Shown: one piece after another, positions 43,769-52,490 of the stretch
Layout of the letters: each line of letters begins with the position of its first letter
How positions within the stretch are numbered: the stretch's first letter is position 1
Assembly: GCA_008125075.1 (NCBI GenBank)
Contig: VLTH01000002.1
Location: 1,422,262-1,486,261 of the forward strand
Reading direction: 5' to 3'
Origin: Acetivibrio alkalicellulosi
GTDB lineage: Bacteria; Bacillota; Clostridia; Acetivibrionales; Acetivibrionaceae
DNA: 64,000 nt
Program-made: the position numbers and the translations under genes
The notes under the pieces: model-generated
What the model was told of the DNA's origin: nothing
Databases searched by the model: none
What the model saw: the letters and a program-made list of their open reading frames with translations, nothing else

Positions 43769-46700
43769 CTAATTAGCTAGTTCAAATCTTGATTTATCTT
43801 CAATCTTAAACATAGAAGCAGATAATATTTCATCCTCTTCTTCAATTACATCCTTCTTTATTGTTTTTATCTCAATATATTCATCTTCTCTTCCAACTTC
43901 ACGTTCTATATTGATTGAGTAAATAAGGTTAAACCTGTCAATAACAGTCTGTTCCTTTAAATCACTAAGACATATAAACTGAGTATTATATTTCTTTGCA
44001 ATTTCAAACAATGGCTTTAAAAGATGTTCTGATGTCAAAGGTCCAAAAGGATTGTCCATTATAAGCACCTTACTGTCTAAATTGACACCTAGGAGGTTAT
44101 CTCCCCTCATATAAGTCAAAAGGGAAATAAATACAACAAAAGCGCTTACAAAAAGTTCTCCTCCTGAATTCTCTTCCATTACTTGTTTCCATGTCTTTTT
44201 CTTTAGCCTGTTAGGTTCAATTTTAATTAGAATTATTCCTATTTTATTAATTGAAACAAACCTATCAAATAGATGATATGTGCTTATTTCATTTGTCAAA
44301 AGACCGTCCATAGCCTTTCCCTCTTTACATAGCTCAACACAATTCATAATGGTATGCTTTAGGTACTCTTTTAAAGATAAGGTTTCAAGCTCTTCCTTTT
44401 CAGGCAGAGTAATTATTAGCATCTTGCACCTTTTACCATCAATATCAATTGTAGAATTTTTATCAATATCTTTCATTTCATCATATACATTCTTTAAATA
44501 ACTAATTGTATTGTCTATGATACAGGTCTCCATGTCGTCAATTTTTCTTAGATCTATTGCATGCTGCTCAATTTTTCTGTCAATTTGTAAATAAACTCTT
44601 TCTAATGCATTTAGTGCGTGAATAGGCTTATATCTTCTTTCGCCATCTAAAATTGAGCCAAACAAGTTTTTAAACATTTCAGCTTTTATTACAAATTCAC
44701 CTTCAAGTTCATTATATAAAGTAGTAAGAACATTTTTCATGTCTACATTAAATTCCGCTAATTGCTTAAACTCTCTAATAAGATTTAAAACATGTGAATT
44801 AATATCTCCTTCAACAGTTTCATACTTTTCAACCTTACTTGAAAATACGCTATACTCTTCAAGCCCAAACCTTACTTTCTGGAGGTTATTTTCTTCAGTC
44901 TTCAAAATAGAAATATCTTTTTCAAGCTCTTTTAGTTTTTTTCTATATAATTTCTTTTCATTTTCAAAGTCAGTTTCTCTTATATATTCCCTTTGCTTTG
45001 CCTCTTTATATCCACATTTTTCTTCTATGCTTCTCTTTATATATTTTAAGTCAGAGTTTTTCTCTGCAACAATAAATTTTATATCATTTTTCTTTTCCAC
45101 AAGTGAATTTAAGGACTGATTTGCTTTTTCAGTTTCCCTCATTATTTTCTCATACTCAAACTGATTAAATTCCATTCCTTTATACAAATGCTCTTCAACT
45201 TTAAAATCCAGTAATATTTTCTGCTTTTCATCTCTCTCTTTTCTATAGTCTTCTAAAATGTCCTTTAATGTCTGTATCTTTCCGCTAACTTTAGAATTAT
45301 ATGTGCTAAGTTTAGACTCTAAAGTTTCTATGCTCTCATCTATAAACTTTCCTTTTACTGCATGACTATATTTTTGATACTCAATCTTGTCTTTTTCTAC
45401 TTCACCTAACATATTGTTTACTTTTATATTTATATTGCTTATATTTTCATTTGTTATTAAAATTTCACCTTCTAATTCATCAAGAGAAGTTTTATGACAT
45501 TTTAAAGTTTCTTCCTTTTCTTTCTTGTCTTTTAAGTCATTGGAGTAAGTTTTAATTTTTATCAAAAAGTCTAAAATATCCTGCTTCTTTCTTAAGAATG
45601 CACCTTTTTCTCTTTCAAATTCAGAAATTAAAGTTTGACAATCTTCTCTTTCTTTTTTTAATAAAGTAATTTCTGCTTCTAAATGCTCAATTTTACTTTC
45701 TGTTTCATCTAATTCCTTTGTTATCACTTCTATATCATCACAAAGCATTCTAACACTTGCACTAGTAAATGAAAAATTCTCAGTTTTTAATATGTTGATT
45801 TCTATATTTTTTAAGGCATCTTTGGCATTTTTTAATATTTCATTATTTCTTTCTACATTAGCTGAAATGTCATCGCAGATTTCATTTAAATATTTCTTGT
45901 TTAAAGTTCTGTCATCAAAAGGAATCAAAAAATCAACTCCATCTAAAGAGTGAAAATTATTCCTTGAGGCTATATTAAGTTCTATTTCTAGCTTTTCCCT
46001 TTCAATAATTGGTATTACTGATGAAAGAGAAGTTTTAAACTCTATAGACTTCATTAATTCAATATCCTTATTTGACACAATAATGGCATATGGCAAAAAA
46101 GGATTATCTTTAACAATCTTTAATTTAGCATTTTTATTGTCCTTCGTATCTCTTATCCATTCATATCCAAACTCTATATAAATATTTTTGTCTTCAAATA
46201 TCTTTTTTAATTCATCAGAAAACTCAAAAATTTTGCCCGACTGATATAGTTTTTGTTGCTTCATATATATTGAGTTTTCAAGATTTTTATCCTCAACTAG
46301 TTTTTGATACTTTTCTCTTTCCATATTTAAAGAAACTAAAATCTTTTCTTTGTCAAATAAAGATTCTTCTCCTAGTTCAAATGACTTTATTATTTTTTCA
46401 ATTACTTTCTTTTCATCTTCAAAAAGGTTATATTCCGATTGCTTTTTATTTTTTTCAATTATTAGATCTGGCTTTTTATCCTTTAGTTTTTTAAGTTCAC
46501 TTTCTAGTATTTCTGCCTTTTCTTTGATTTTGACTTGTTTATTTAATTCATAAATTATTTTATCTTCTATTTTTTCCTCTTCTTCAATAAGACTTTTTCT
46601 GATAATTTCAATACTATCATCTTTATAATGATCACTTTCAATATTCTTACCAATATCAAAATCAGGATATGCTTCTTTTAAGGTAGCTTCCTTTTCATTA

Positions 46701-48142
46701 AAGTGAGCAATTCTTCCACGGATACTAATAATATCATCGTTTAAAAAAGTAATTTTTTTATTTATTTGCTCTTTCTTCTCACTATTTTCAAGCACCTTGC
46801 TTTTTTCAATGGTTAACACCTTTTTCTCATCATCAATTATTCTATCTAAATTCTCTATCTTCTTTCTATACTTTTCCTTAAGTGAAAATTCAATGTCATC
46901 TATAATATTTTTAATATCTTCTTGCTGGAGATTTTCTTTTTCAAGCTCTGTTTCAAATTTTGCTATCTTTTTGTTTAAATTTTTAAGCTCTCCATCAACC
47001 TTCACACAAAGACTAAGCTTACGTTTATACTCAAGATCATCCATCTTAAGTTTAAGCTTATCTATCTCTTTGTCCATCCCATCTAAATCCTGTTTTAAAT
47101 CCTCTAAATTACTTAAAATTTTATGATATTCCAAAGATATTCTTTGGTATTCAAGCTCTTTTATGTGATCTTCTATCTTTTTTATACTTTCTAAAAGTTC
47201 TTCCTTTTTAACATGAAATTCTTTAATACTTTCATTTACAAATATATATGCATTTCCAAGTTGATATTTATTTTTTTCAAGCCTGTCCATCATATCTTTG
47301 TATTCTTGAAGTTTTTTTAGGAGATTATAAGACTTACTTTTAAAGCTTTCAAAAACTTCTCTTTCAACTATCATACTTTCATTTTTAACAATTTGCCATG
47401 CATGATTTTTTATAAGTTCTTTTATATTTTCAATAGAATTGCCATTTTTATTTAGTTGCTCTTCAATTGTAGGTATAAACCACTTTTTAATTAAAGCACT
47501 GGTATTTTTACAGTCATTAAAAAAGGAAGTTAATCCTGCCTCTGCCTCATTAATTTTAACCATAAGGTTTTTCCATTCAGACTGATTTATCTTATAAGAT
47601 AGAAGTCTTTTTGAATACTCCTTTTTGTCATCTGGTAAATGCCATCTAAATAGAGTAACATTCTCCCCTTCTTTTTCTGCATCAGACAGACTCTTTATAA
47701 CCTTTTCAAAGTCAACGAGCTTTACAATACCTCTCTCATCCTGTAAAAGTTCGATATTTTTTATATCAAAATCACTTTCTCTTTCATATTCAGAAATGAA
47801 AGTAATTATTTTAATGTTTTCTGAATCATTACTCTGACTCAACACTCTCTTAATTCCAATACCAGTCATCACCCTTTTAGAACTATTATCTAAAATCCAC
47901 TCAATCATCACATAAACAGGTGCCTTAGAGTTTTTAAAGTAGTTTTTAAAAGGCCTGTCTTTAAGCTTTTGCTGTGGTATTATGGGCTGGAGCATCATCT
48001 GTACCAAAACCGTCTTTCCTCCACCATTTTGAAGGTTTAATAAGGTGTTTTCTCCATTATAAAAGTCAAATGTTTCATCATATATATGTCTATTGTCATT
48101 GTATGTGAAATTAATAAATCTTATTTTTCCTATCTTAGCCAT
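43769..48142 (-). CDS. jetC: Wadjet-like JetC, MukB/SMC-type ATPase
   Basis: 1457 residues. Walker A with GGGKT at 40-44 in an N-terminal ATPase half, long coiled coils between about 300 and 1200 broken by a small hinge near 650-800, and a C-terminal half with the signature SGGE at 1326 and Walker B LIMDNPFG (D1363). This is an SMC-like protein of the MukB/MksB/JetC type. With JetA and JetB it should form a ring that extrudes DNA loops; in complete Wadjet systems JetD then cuts small circular DNA. Here the ATPase appears complete. GAGGAG is six bases before the ATG. It follows jetB by 16 bases. Confidence 0.88.
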   Translation of the reverse strand: MAKIGKIRFINFTYNDNRHIYDETFDFYNGENTLLNLQNGGGKTVLVQMMLQPIIPQQKLKDRPFKNYFKNSKAPVYVMIEWILDNSSKRVMTGIGIKRVLSQSNDSENIKIITFISEYERESDFDIKNIELLQDERGIVKLVDFEKVIKSLSDAEKEGENVTLFRWHLPDDKKEYSKRLLSYKINQSEWKNLMVKINEAEAGLTSFFNDCKNTSALIKKWFIPTIEEQLNKNGNSIENIKELIKNHAWQIVKNESMIVEREVFESFKSKSYNLLKKLQEYKDMMDRLEKNKYQLGNAYIFVNESIKEFHVKKEELLESIKKIEDHIKELEYQRISLEYHKILSNLEDLKQDLDGMDKEIDKLKLKMDDLEYKRKLSLCVKVDGELKNLNKKIAKFETELEKENLQQEDIKNIIDDIEFSLKEKYRKKIENLDRIIDDEKKVLTIEKSKVLENSEKKEQINKKITFLNDDIISIRGRIAHFNEKEATLKEAYPDFDIGKNIESDHYKDDSIEIIRKSLIEEEEKIEDKIIYELNKQVKIKEKAEILESELKKLKDKKPDLIIEKNKKQSEYNLFEDEKKVIEKIIKSFELGEESLFDKEKILVSLNMEREKYQKLVEDKNLENSIYMKQQKLYQSGKIFEFSDELKKIFEDKNIYIEFGYEWIRDTKDNKNAKLKIVKDNPFLPYAIIVSNKDIELMKSIEFKTSLSSVIPIIEREKLEIELNIASRNNFHSLDGVDFLIPFDDRTLNKKYLNEICDDISANVERNNEILKNAKDALKNIEINILKTENFSFTSASVRMLCDDIEVITKELDETESKIEHLEAEITLLKKEREDCQTLISEFEREKGAFLRKKQDILDFLIKIKTYSNDLKDKKEKEETLKCHKTSLDELEGEILITNENISNINIKVNNMLGEVEKDKIEYQKYSHAVKGKFIDESIETLESKLSTYNSKVSGKIQTLKDILEDYRKERDEKQKILLDFKVEEHLYKGMEFNQFEYEKIMRETEKANQSLNSLVEKKNDIKFIVAEKNSDLKYIKRSIEEKCGYKEAKQREYIRETDFENEKKLYRKKLKELEKDISILKTEENNLQKVRFGLEEYSVFSSKVEKYETVEGDINSHVLNLIREFKQLAEFNVDMKNVLTTLYNELEGEFVIKAEMFKNLFGSILDGERRYKPIHALNALERVYLQIDRKIEQHAIDLRKIDDMETCIIDNTISYLKNVYDEMKDIDKNSTIDIDGKRCKMLIITLPEKEELETLSLKEYLKHTIMNCVELCKEGKAMDGLLTNEISTYHLFDRFVSINKIGIILIKIEPNRLKKKTWKQVMEENSGGELFVSAFVVFISLLTYMRGDNLLGVNLDSKVLIMDNPFGPLTSEHLLKPLFEIAKKYNTQFICLSDLKEQTVIDRFNLIYSINIEREVGREDEYIEIKTIKKDVIEEEDEILSASMFKIEDKSRFELAN

Positions 48143-48158
48143 TTCAAACTCCTCATTG

Positions 48159-48845
48159 TCAGTTTAGAATTTTTTCTATAATTTCAAGCCTTGAATTATC
48201 CAAAAAATTATATGTCATAAAGTTTGTAAACTTTGCTGAAGGTCTTATATCTTCCTCTGCTGTATCATAAATCAAAAGCCCATGCTTTGCTAAAAATGTA
48301 CAAACACTTCTTATATAACCATACTTTGTTTTCCTCTTACCCTCTTCATCTATCTGAAGAGCATTCCAGTGTTCAAACATTCCAGTTATATTAAGTGCAG
48401 CTTCTTCTTGTTCGATCTCTATATTTTTTTTGGAATTTGCATATTCAAGCCTTGTAGTAATAATTTCTTCAAGTTCACTCACTCTAATAAAATCCCTCGA
48501 TTTTACATAACTTCCTTTACCACTGTAGAAAACCGTTATAATAACTATAATTATATATTGTGATAAATAAAAGTCAATTTTACGGGCATCATAACTAATT
48601 ATTTTTTGTAATTCCATATCTTTAATACCTAAGACATCATTGTCTTCATGGGGAATAATATATACTACCTGATTATATTTTTCTATTAAAACATCGCTCT
48701 CTTTTGCTAAAACATCTAATACTTCTCTTACTTCATTATCAGAGTAATCTAAATATAGCTCTTTATTATTTTCAAAAGTAAGCTCTCCCTCTTTTAATAA
48801 AAAGTAATAAATTCTCATTGCCTTTTGTAAAGCTGTTTCATTCAA
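48159..48845 (-). CDS. jetB: Wadjet-like JetB, MukE-type subunit
   Basis: 228 residues, two winged-helix-like segments (KEGELTFENNKELYLDYSDN near the start; RKTKYGYIRSVCTFLAKHGL near the end) and a helical middle. It fits the DUF6063/JetB family of type II Wadjet, a counterpart of MukE/MksE that binds kleisin. The start is TTG at 48845: AGGTGAG inside the last codons of jetA lies about seven bases upstream, while the nearby ATG at 48841 is out of frame. Gene order jetA-jetB-jetC and spacing of 2 and 16 bases imply coupled translation. Confidence 0.8.
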   Translation of the reverse strand: MNETALQKAMRIYYFLLKEGELTFENNKELYLDYSDNEVREVLDVLAKESDVLIEKYNQVVYIIPHEDNDVLGIKDMELQKIISYDARKIDFYLSQYIIIVIITVFYSGKGSYVKSRDFIRVSELEEIITTRLEYANSKKNIEIEQEEAALNITGMFEHWNALQIDEEGKRKTKYGYIRSVCTFLAKHGLLIYDTAEEDIRPSAKFTNFMTYNFLDNSRLEIIEKILN

Positions 48846-48847
48846 AT

Positions 48848-50575
48848 TTAACTCACCTCAATTTTAAACAATATATCAGGACAATTTAGCCCTGCTACTT
48901 TTTCAAAACTATAACTTACATCATTTTCATTTAAATTAAAACCTTCATTATCACTTTTATCTATAAACTTTTCGGGTACAAACACTTTTTTATTTCTTGA
49001 TAAAAGAATTTTTAATTTTGATATTTTATTAAAGCTTTTATCTTTGTTAAACAAGCTAACTACACAATATTTTATATCAAATGCTTCTGAGGGATTAAAT
49101 ACTGTCTTTTCACTTTGACTCTTAATTGTAGAAAAATCAACTTCTTTAATGCTGCTAAGGTTTAAAAGTATATTTGTCAAAACTTTAAGATCAGGCACAA
49201 GTTTATTGTATTCATCTTCAGAGCTAAAAATAAGATTTGAAAGAAGTATCTCTTTTTCAGGACTCTCTAAAGCCCTTTTGCATATAGTCTCAAATATATT
49301 AATATACATTTCATTTGCCTTTTTGATCATTATATCTTTTTCACTTTCTCCTCTAGAAAAATATCTTTTAGACATAAGTATATTGCTTCCCTCAACTTCT
49401 CCTTCTCCTCTAGCAATTTTTTGCTCTTTTAACGCCTTGCTCAAATTAAACATTTTATTCAAATCGGGCTTAAATAGAGGTCTTAATATCTTAATAAGAG
49501 AGTATGCCAACTCAGGGTTCTTTTCTATTTTCTTTGTTACACATTCATCAAAATTAAGTCTGTTTTCAAACCCAATAAAAAGTATATTATCAACTGCTTC
49601 ATTGTATATTTTTTGAAGTTCTTGTTGCTTTAGCAAAAGATTTGACTGCTCACTAATAATAAATTTGAGTTTCCCTTTAATGTAGGATATATTTTCAATT
49701 TCTTTTTCTAAAGTATCCTTATCAATTCTTGAGTAATCACTATCTAAAATTGAATTTTCAACTTTTCCTATTAATTCATACAAATTGCCATATCCTTCTT
49801 TTTGCTCGTTAATAGAAGAAAATGTAGCATTATATATTTTTTCATATTCCTCAGTTCCCGTACTGCTTATATCTTCTTTTACCTTTTTTATAAAGTAATT
49901 TATTCTCTGTATCTGTGTTTTACTTATATTAAAAAGGCTGTCCACATTATTTTTGGCAGCATTAAAATTTCTCTTTTTAATAGAAAGACTTAATTTGAAC
50001 TGTTCAATTGAAACCTTTAGTGAATCTTCTATTTCTAAAGTGTTGAACATAAACTTATAACCTTGTGGAGTCATATAATATGAATAAGTGCCTTCATTTC
50101 CTAATGGCACTCTCCTGTCATCTATAAGTTTTACATTTATTTTTTCCTCTTTATCACTTTCAAAATTATAGGTTTTAAAATAGTGGGGAATCCCACTGTT
50201 TTGAAGGCAATCCTTTATTACAAAATCAGCAATCTCAAAATATTCTTCATCATCTATATTCTTTTTAAAATATTCAACATCAAGCCTTCTTATAAATAAA
50301 GCCACGTCATTTTTAGTACAGGTCTCTTCAATCAATGATTTTTCCATAATAAAACATAAGACAAGCATTACTAGATTAATTGACTCTGCTCCATCAAAAT
50401 TATACTCTCTAAGTTTTATCTTTCTAGAAGTCCTCGTTGTTATATAATCCACTATTGCAACTATCTCAGCACGCCTGTGAAAGTCTTTTAAAAAGTCAAA
50501 TATCAAGTTACATCCCTCTTTAATATTTCTATTTTTCCAAATAGAACCTTTGATTTTATGCTCATTTACATTCAT
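48848..50575 (-). CDS. jetA: Wadjet-like JetA, MukF-type kleisin
   Basis: 575 residues. The N-terminal winged helix (about 1-150), TYSYYMTPQGYKFMFNTLEI near 175-195, a long helical middle and a C-terminal winged helix ending in a small beta sheet fit the DUF5716/JetA family of type II Wadjet, a kleisin like MukF/MksF. It is the first gene of the jetABC operon. No ribosome site precedes the ATG at 50575, unlike nearly all neighbours, so its translation may be weak or depend on a short leader: a TATAAT box lies at 50619-50614. No jetD (Toprim-domain nuclease) follows. Confidence 0.8.
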   Translation of the reverse strand: MNVNEHKIKGSIWKNRNIKEGCNLIFDFLKDFHRRAEIVAIVDYITTRTSRKIKLREYNFDGAESINLVMLVLCFIMEKSLIEETCTKNDVALFIRRLDVEYFKKNIDDEEYFEIADFVIKDCLQNSGIPHYFKTYNFESDKEEKINVKLIDDRRVPLGNEGTYSYYMTPQGYKFMFNTLEIEDSLKVSIEQFKLSLSIKKRNFNAAKNNVDSLFNISKTQIQRINYFIKKVKEDISSTGTEEYEKIYNATFSSINEQKEGYGNLYELIGKVENSILDSDYSRIDKDTLEKEIENISYIKGKLKFIISEQSNLLLKQQELQKIYNEAVDNILFIGFENRLNFDECVTKKIEKNPELAYSLIKILRPLFKPDLNKMFNLSKALKEQKIARGEGEVEGSNILMSKRYFSRGESEKDIMIKKANEMYINIFETICKRALESPEKEILLSNLIFSSEDEYNKLVPDLKVLTNILLNLSSIKEVDFSTIKSQSEKTVFNPSEAFDIKYCVVSLFNKDKSFNKISKLKILLSRNKKVFVPEKFIDKSDNEGFNLNENDVSYSFEKVAGLNCPDILFKIEVS

Positions 50576-50613
50576 AGTTTTTTGCTTATGAATATCTTAT
50601 TTACACAAATAGA

Positions 50614-50619
50614 ATTATA
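50614..50619 (-). promoter_or_regulatory. -10 box of jetABC
   Basis: TATAAT on the minus strand, 38 bases before the jetA ATG, giving a leader of about 30 bases without a ribosome site. No clear -35 box is seen. Confidence 0.45.
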
Positions 50620-50756
50620 TCATTTTAGTAATTTTTTTAAAACATTTTTTTAACTTATTTCTAAAAAGTTTTGTATACTATTAGTATTAACAGGCTCTAT
50701 ACTATGTTATTTTTATCAATGCTTAATTGGAAATCTAATCTAACAAACTCCTCGAT

Positions 50757-50969
50757 TCAATTTAACTCTTGGTAGAAAGTATCATTTTTTTACGATTGAT
50801 ATTATGATCATTTTCTTTAATGGTTTTTCGCCGTCTTCTTTTATTTTATAGTCATCAATAAATCGGAATATCCATTCCTCGTTTCTTTTTCACTCTCTAA
50901 CATATAAATTCCATCCACAAATAAAAGGGTTATAAAAATTGCCTTACTTGTCATCTCATTATAAAAAGC
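50757..50969 (-). pseudogene. decayed 3' half of the AAA/PD-(D/E)XK gene
   Basis: Begins with the same stop region as the intact genes (TTTAACTCTTGGTAGAA) and follows them to TCATCTCATTATAAAAAG, but lacks about 150 bases between 50860 and 50861. Same orientation as the intact genes. It marks the right edge of the jetABC-SNF2 block. Confidence 0.88.
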
Positions 50970-51066
50970 TTACCTTAAACTTAATTTTATTATATAAATT
51001 TTAAATATATCCGATAAATTTAATAATATTAATACACATTGGCTAACTTTAAGAGAGGTGAAATAC

Positions 51067-51486
51067 TTGATTCACATTAATAATTACTACGATATAGAAA
51101 AACTAAGCTTTAAGCATATACTTAGCTTAGATTACATTAAATTATTAAAACGCAATTTTAAAATGATTTCTGCTTATGCTACTGGTAATTCTGATTCTTG
51201 GAGTTCTTTCAATATGAAAGAAGCTGGCATGTTTTGCATAATAACTCAAGATGATATAAACAATGGACTAACTTGCACCCAACTTTTTAGGGATTTTAGA
51301 AAAATGTTTAATTCATGTGTTCCTGAACACGCAGAACTAATAATACTTCCATCAGGTAAAAAAATTTGGTTTGCATTTATAATGAGCACTACTAAATTTA
51401 CTTTTTTACATCTTCAATACGGTTTACTAGGTCCAGAGTTTGACTCATGGTTAAAGTGTTTCAATTTAGGAATTAGCTTTTTTTAA
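51067..51486 (+). CDS. unknown 139-residue protein
   Basis: Likely start TTG at 51067, eight bases after GAGAGG (a GTG at 51058 overlaps the ribosome site). The protein has no signal peptide and no motif I recognise; the central part (GMFCIITQDDINNGLTCTQL) and a hydrophobic C-terminus are notable. It is the only plus-strand gene in this region and lies between two decayed fragments (AAA 3' part on the left, 57.8-kb gene 3' part on the right), so it may be a passenger. Confidence 0.5.
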   Translation: MIHINNYYDIEKLSFKHILSLDYIKLLKRNFKMISAYATGNSDSWSSFNMKEAGMFCIITQDDINNGLTCTQLFRDFRKMFNSCVPEHAELIILPSGKKIWFAFIMSTTKFTFLHLQYGLLGPEFDSWLKCFNLGISFF

Positions 51487-51489
51487 CAT

Positions 51490-51540
51490 ATGTCTATCTG
51501 AACTTTACAATAATCTCTTTTTAAATAATTGGTAAATAAG
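51490..51540 (-). pseudogene. diverged 3' fragment of the 57.8-kb gene
   Basis: Translation gives NYLKRDYCKVQID, comparable with RYSKRDDYKVQVD at the end of the secreted protein at 57810-60332. Same orientation as that gene. About 50 bases only. Confidence 0.55.
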
Positions 51541-51583
51541 TGCAGATGGATTATGAATACTTGCTTAATTCTGCAAACAAAAT

Positions 51584-51726
51584 TTAACCGATAATTTTTG
51601 ATCTTGAAGTAGCAAAATCACCAATATTTTCCCAGTGTTTTTTATACTTCCCAATAGTAGTCTGATTATTAAGAACTATTGATAGTGCATCAGTGAGAGC
51701 ATAGCTGAAATTTTCTGCTTTATCCC
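51584..51726 (-). pseudogene. C-terminal fragment of an unknown gene
   Basis: An open stretch of about 47 codons reading NFSYALTDALSIVLNNQTTI then GKYKKHWENIGDF and a stop, without start or ribosome site. No family recognised. It abuts the PIN toxin stop. Confidence 0.4.
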
Positions 51727-51728
51727 CT

Positions 51729-52139
51729 CTACCGAAATATATTCATTATGTATTCATTGCGTATATTCCTGTATATATAAAAGTCAGAATCAATAGAAAT
51801 GATTTCTTTAATACTCTCTATTTCAGAAATTATAATTAAAGTAGCCTCTGCAAAGTCCATAGGTACATCAGAATATTTCTTTGAAAGTTCAATTATTCTC
51901 CCAATATTTTCTCTAGAAATATCTTTTACTTCTAAGCTACCTCGTTTAATCCACTCTAGCAAATTCATTTGAGTCTCCACACTAAAATCCAACATGTGTA
52001 AAGCTTCTGTAATCACTGGCCATGATGTATATAAACGACCTCGAAAACTTTTCATAAAATCTTTAATTAATATATGATATTTATCACTTCTATCAAACAA
52101 TGCTATTAAAGGTCCAGCATCAATAAGACATCTTTTCAT
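51729..52139 (-). CDS. PIN-domain toxin of a type II TA pair
   Basis: 136 residues. The PIN acidic set is visible: D7 in CLIDAGPL, E45 in VITEALH, D95 in PMDFAEATL and D117 or D119 in SIDSDFY, so it is probably an active Mg-dependent endoribonuclease (VapC-like). Its ATG lies inside the end of the antitoxin gene (20-base overlap), typical of coupled toxin-antitoxin genes. Intact, unlike the VapC at 56.6-57.0 kb. Confidence 0.87.
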   Translation of the reverse strand: MKRCLIDAGPLIALFDRSDKYHILIKDFMKSFRGRLYTSWPVITEALHMLDFSVETQMNLLEWIKRGSLEVKDISRENIGRIIELSKKYSDVPMDFAEATLIIISEIESIKEIISIDSDFYIYRNIRNEYIMNIFR

Positions 52140-52368
52140 TTATTTTTTCTCTCACTTTCTTTTTATATGACTGAGACAAATCACCTTTTTCACTGCCATG
52201 CTTACCAAATAAATCTTCTCCTAGATCATATGGATTCTGTTTTTTTTCATGAACAATTATATATTCTTTTATAGCTTCTTTTAAAATGTCTGTTTTGGAA
52301 ATATTTTCTTGTTTAGATATTAAATCAATTTTTTCTTCTAATTCTTTTGATAATCTTACACTAATCAT
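52120..52368 (-). CDS. ribbon-helix-helix antitoxin
   Basis: 82 residues. The N-terminus MISVRLSKELEEKIDLIS is a CopG/RHH beta strand and first helix; the C-terminal basic tail would wrap the toxin. GGAGGTG precedes the ATG. It should repress its own promoter and neutralise the PIN toxin that overlaps its 3' end. Confidence 0.87.
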   Translation of the reverse strand: MISVRLSKELEEKIDLISKQENISKTDILKEAIKEYIIVHEKKQNPYDLGEDLFGKHGSEKGDLSQSYKKKVREKINEKMSY

Positions 52369-52436
52369 AGTACAACACCTCCGTAATACAAATCGTAATA
52401 CACTTCTGTTAAAATGTCAAGACTGAAGGTCATATT

Positions 52437-52490
52437 GGGTGTATGTATCAAAAGTGAAGAAAAATATTCCAGAAACTTAAGTTGCTCAGT
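52437..52490 (-). repeat. solo right end of family B
   Basis: GGGTGTATGTATCAAAAGTG, AAGAAAAATATTCC and AGAAACTTAAG match the right end of family B read inward. It runs up to and just over the stop codon of the radical SAM-Nudix gene at 52486. Confidence 0.7.

Noticed and set aside
44739-45119. 126-codon plus-strand open frame inside jetC
   Set aside because: Shadow of the coiled-coil coding strand; Ser/Phe-rich by complement of Lys/Glu codons.
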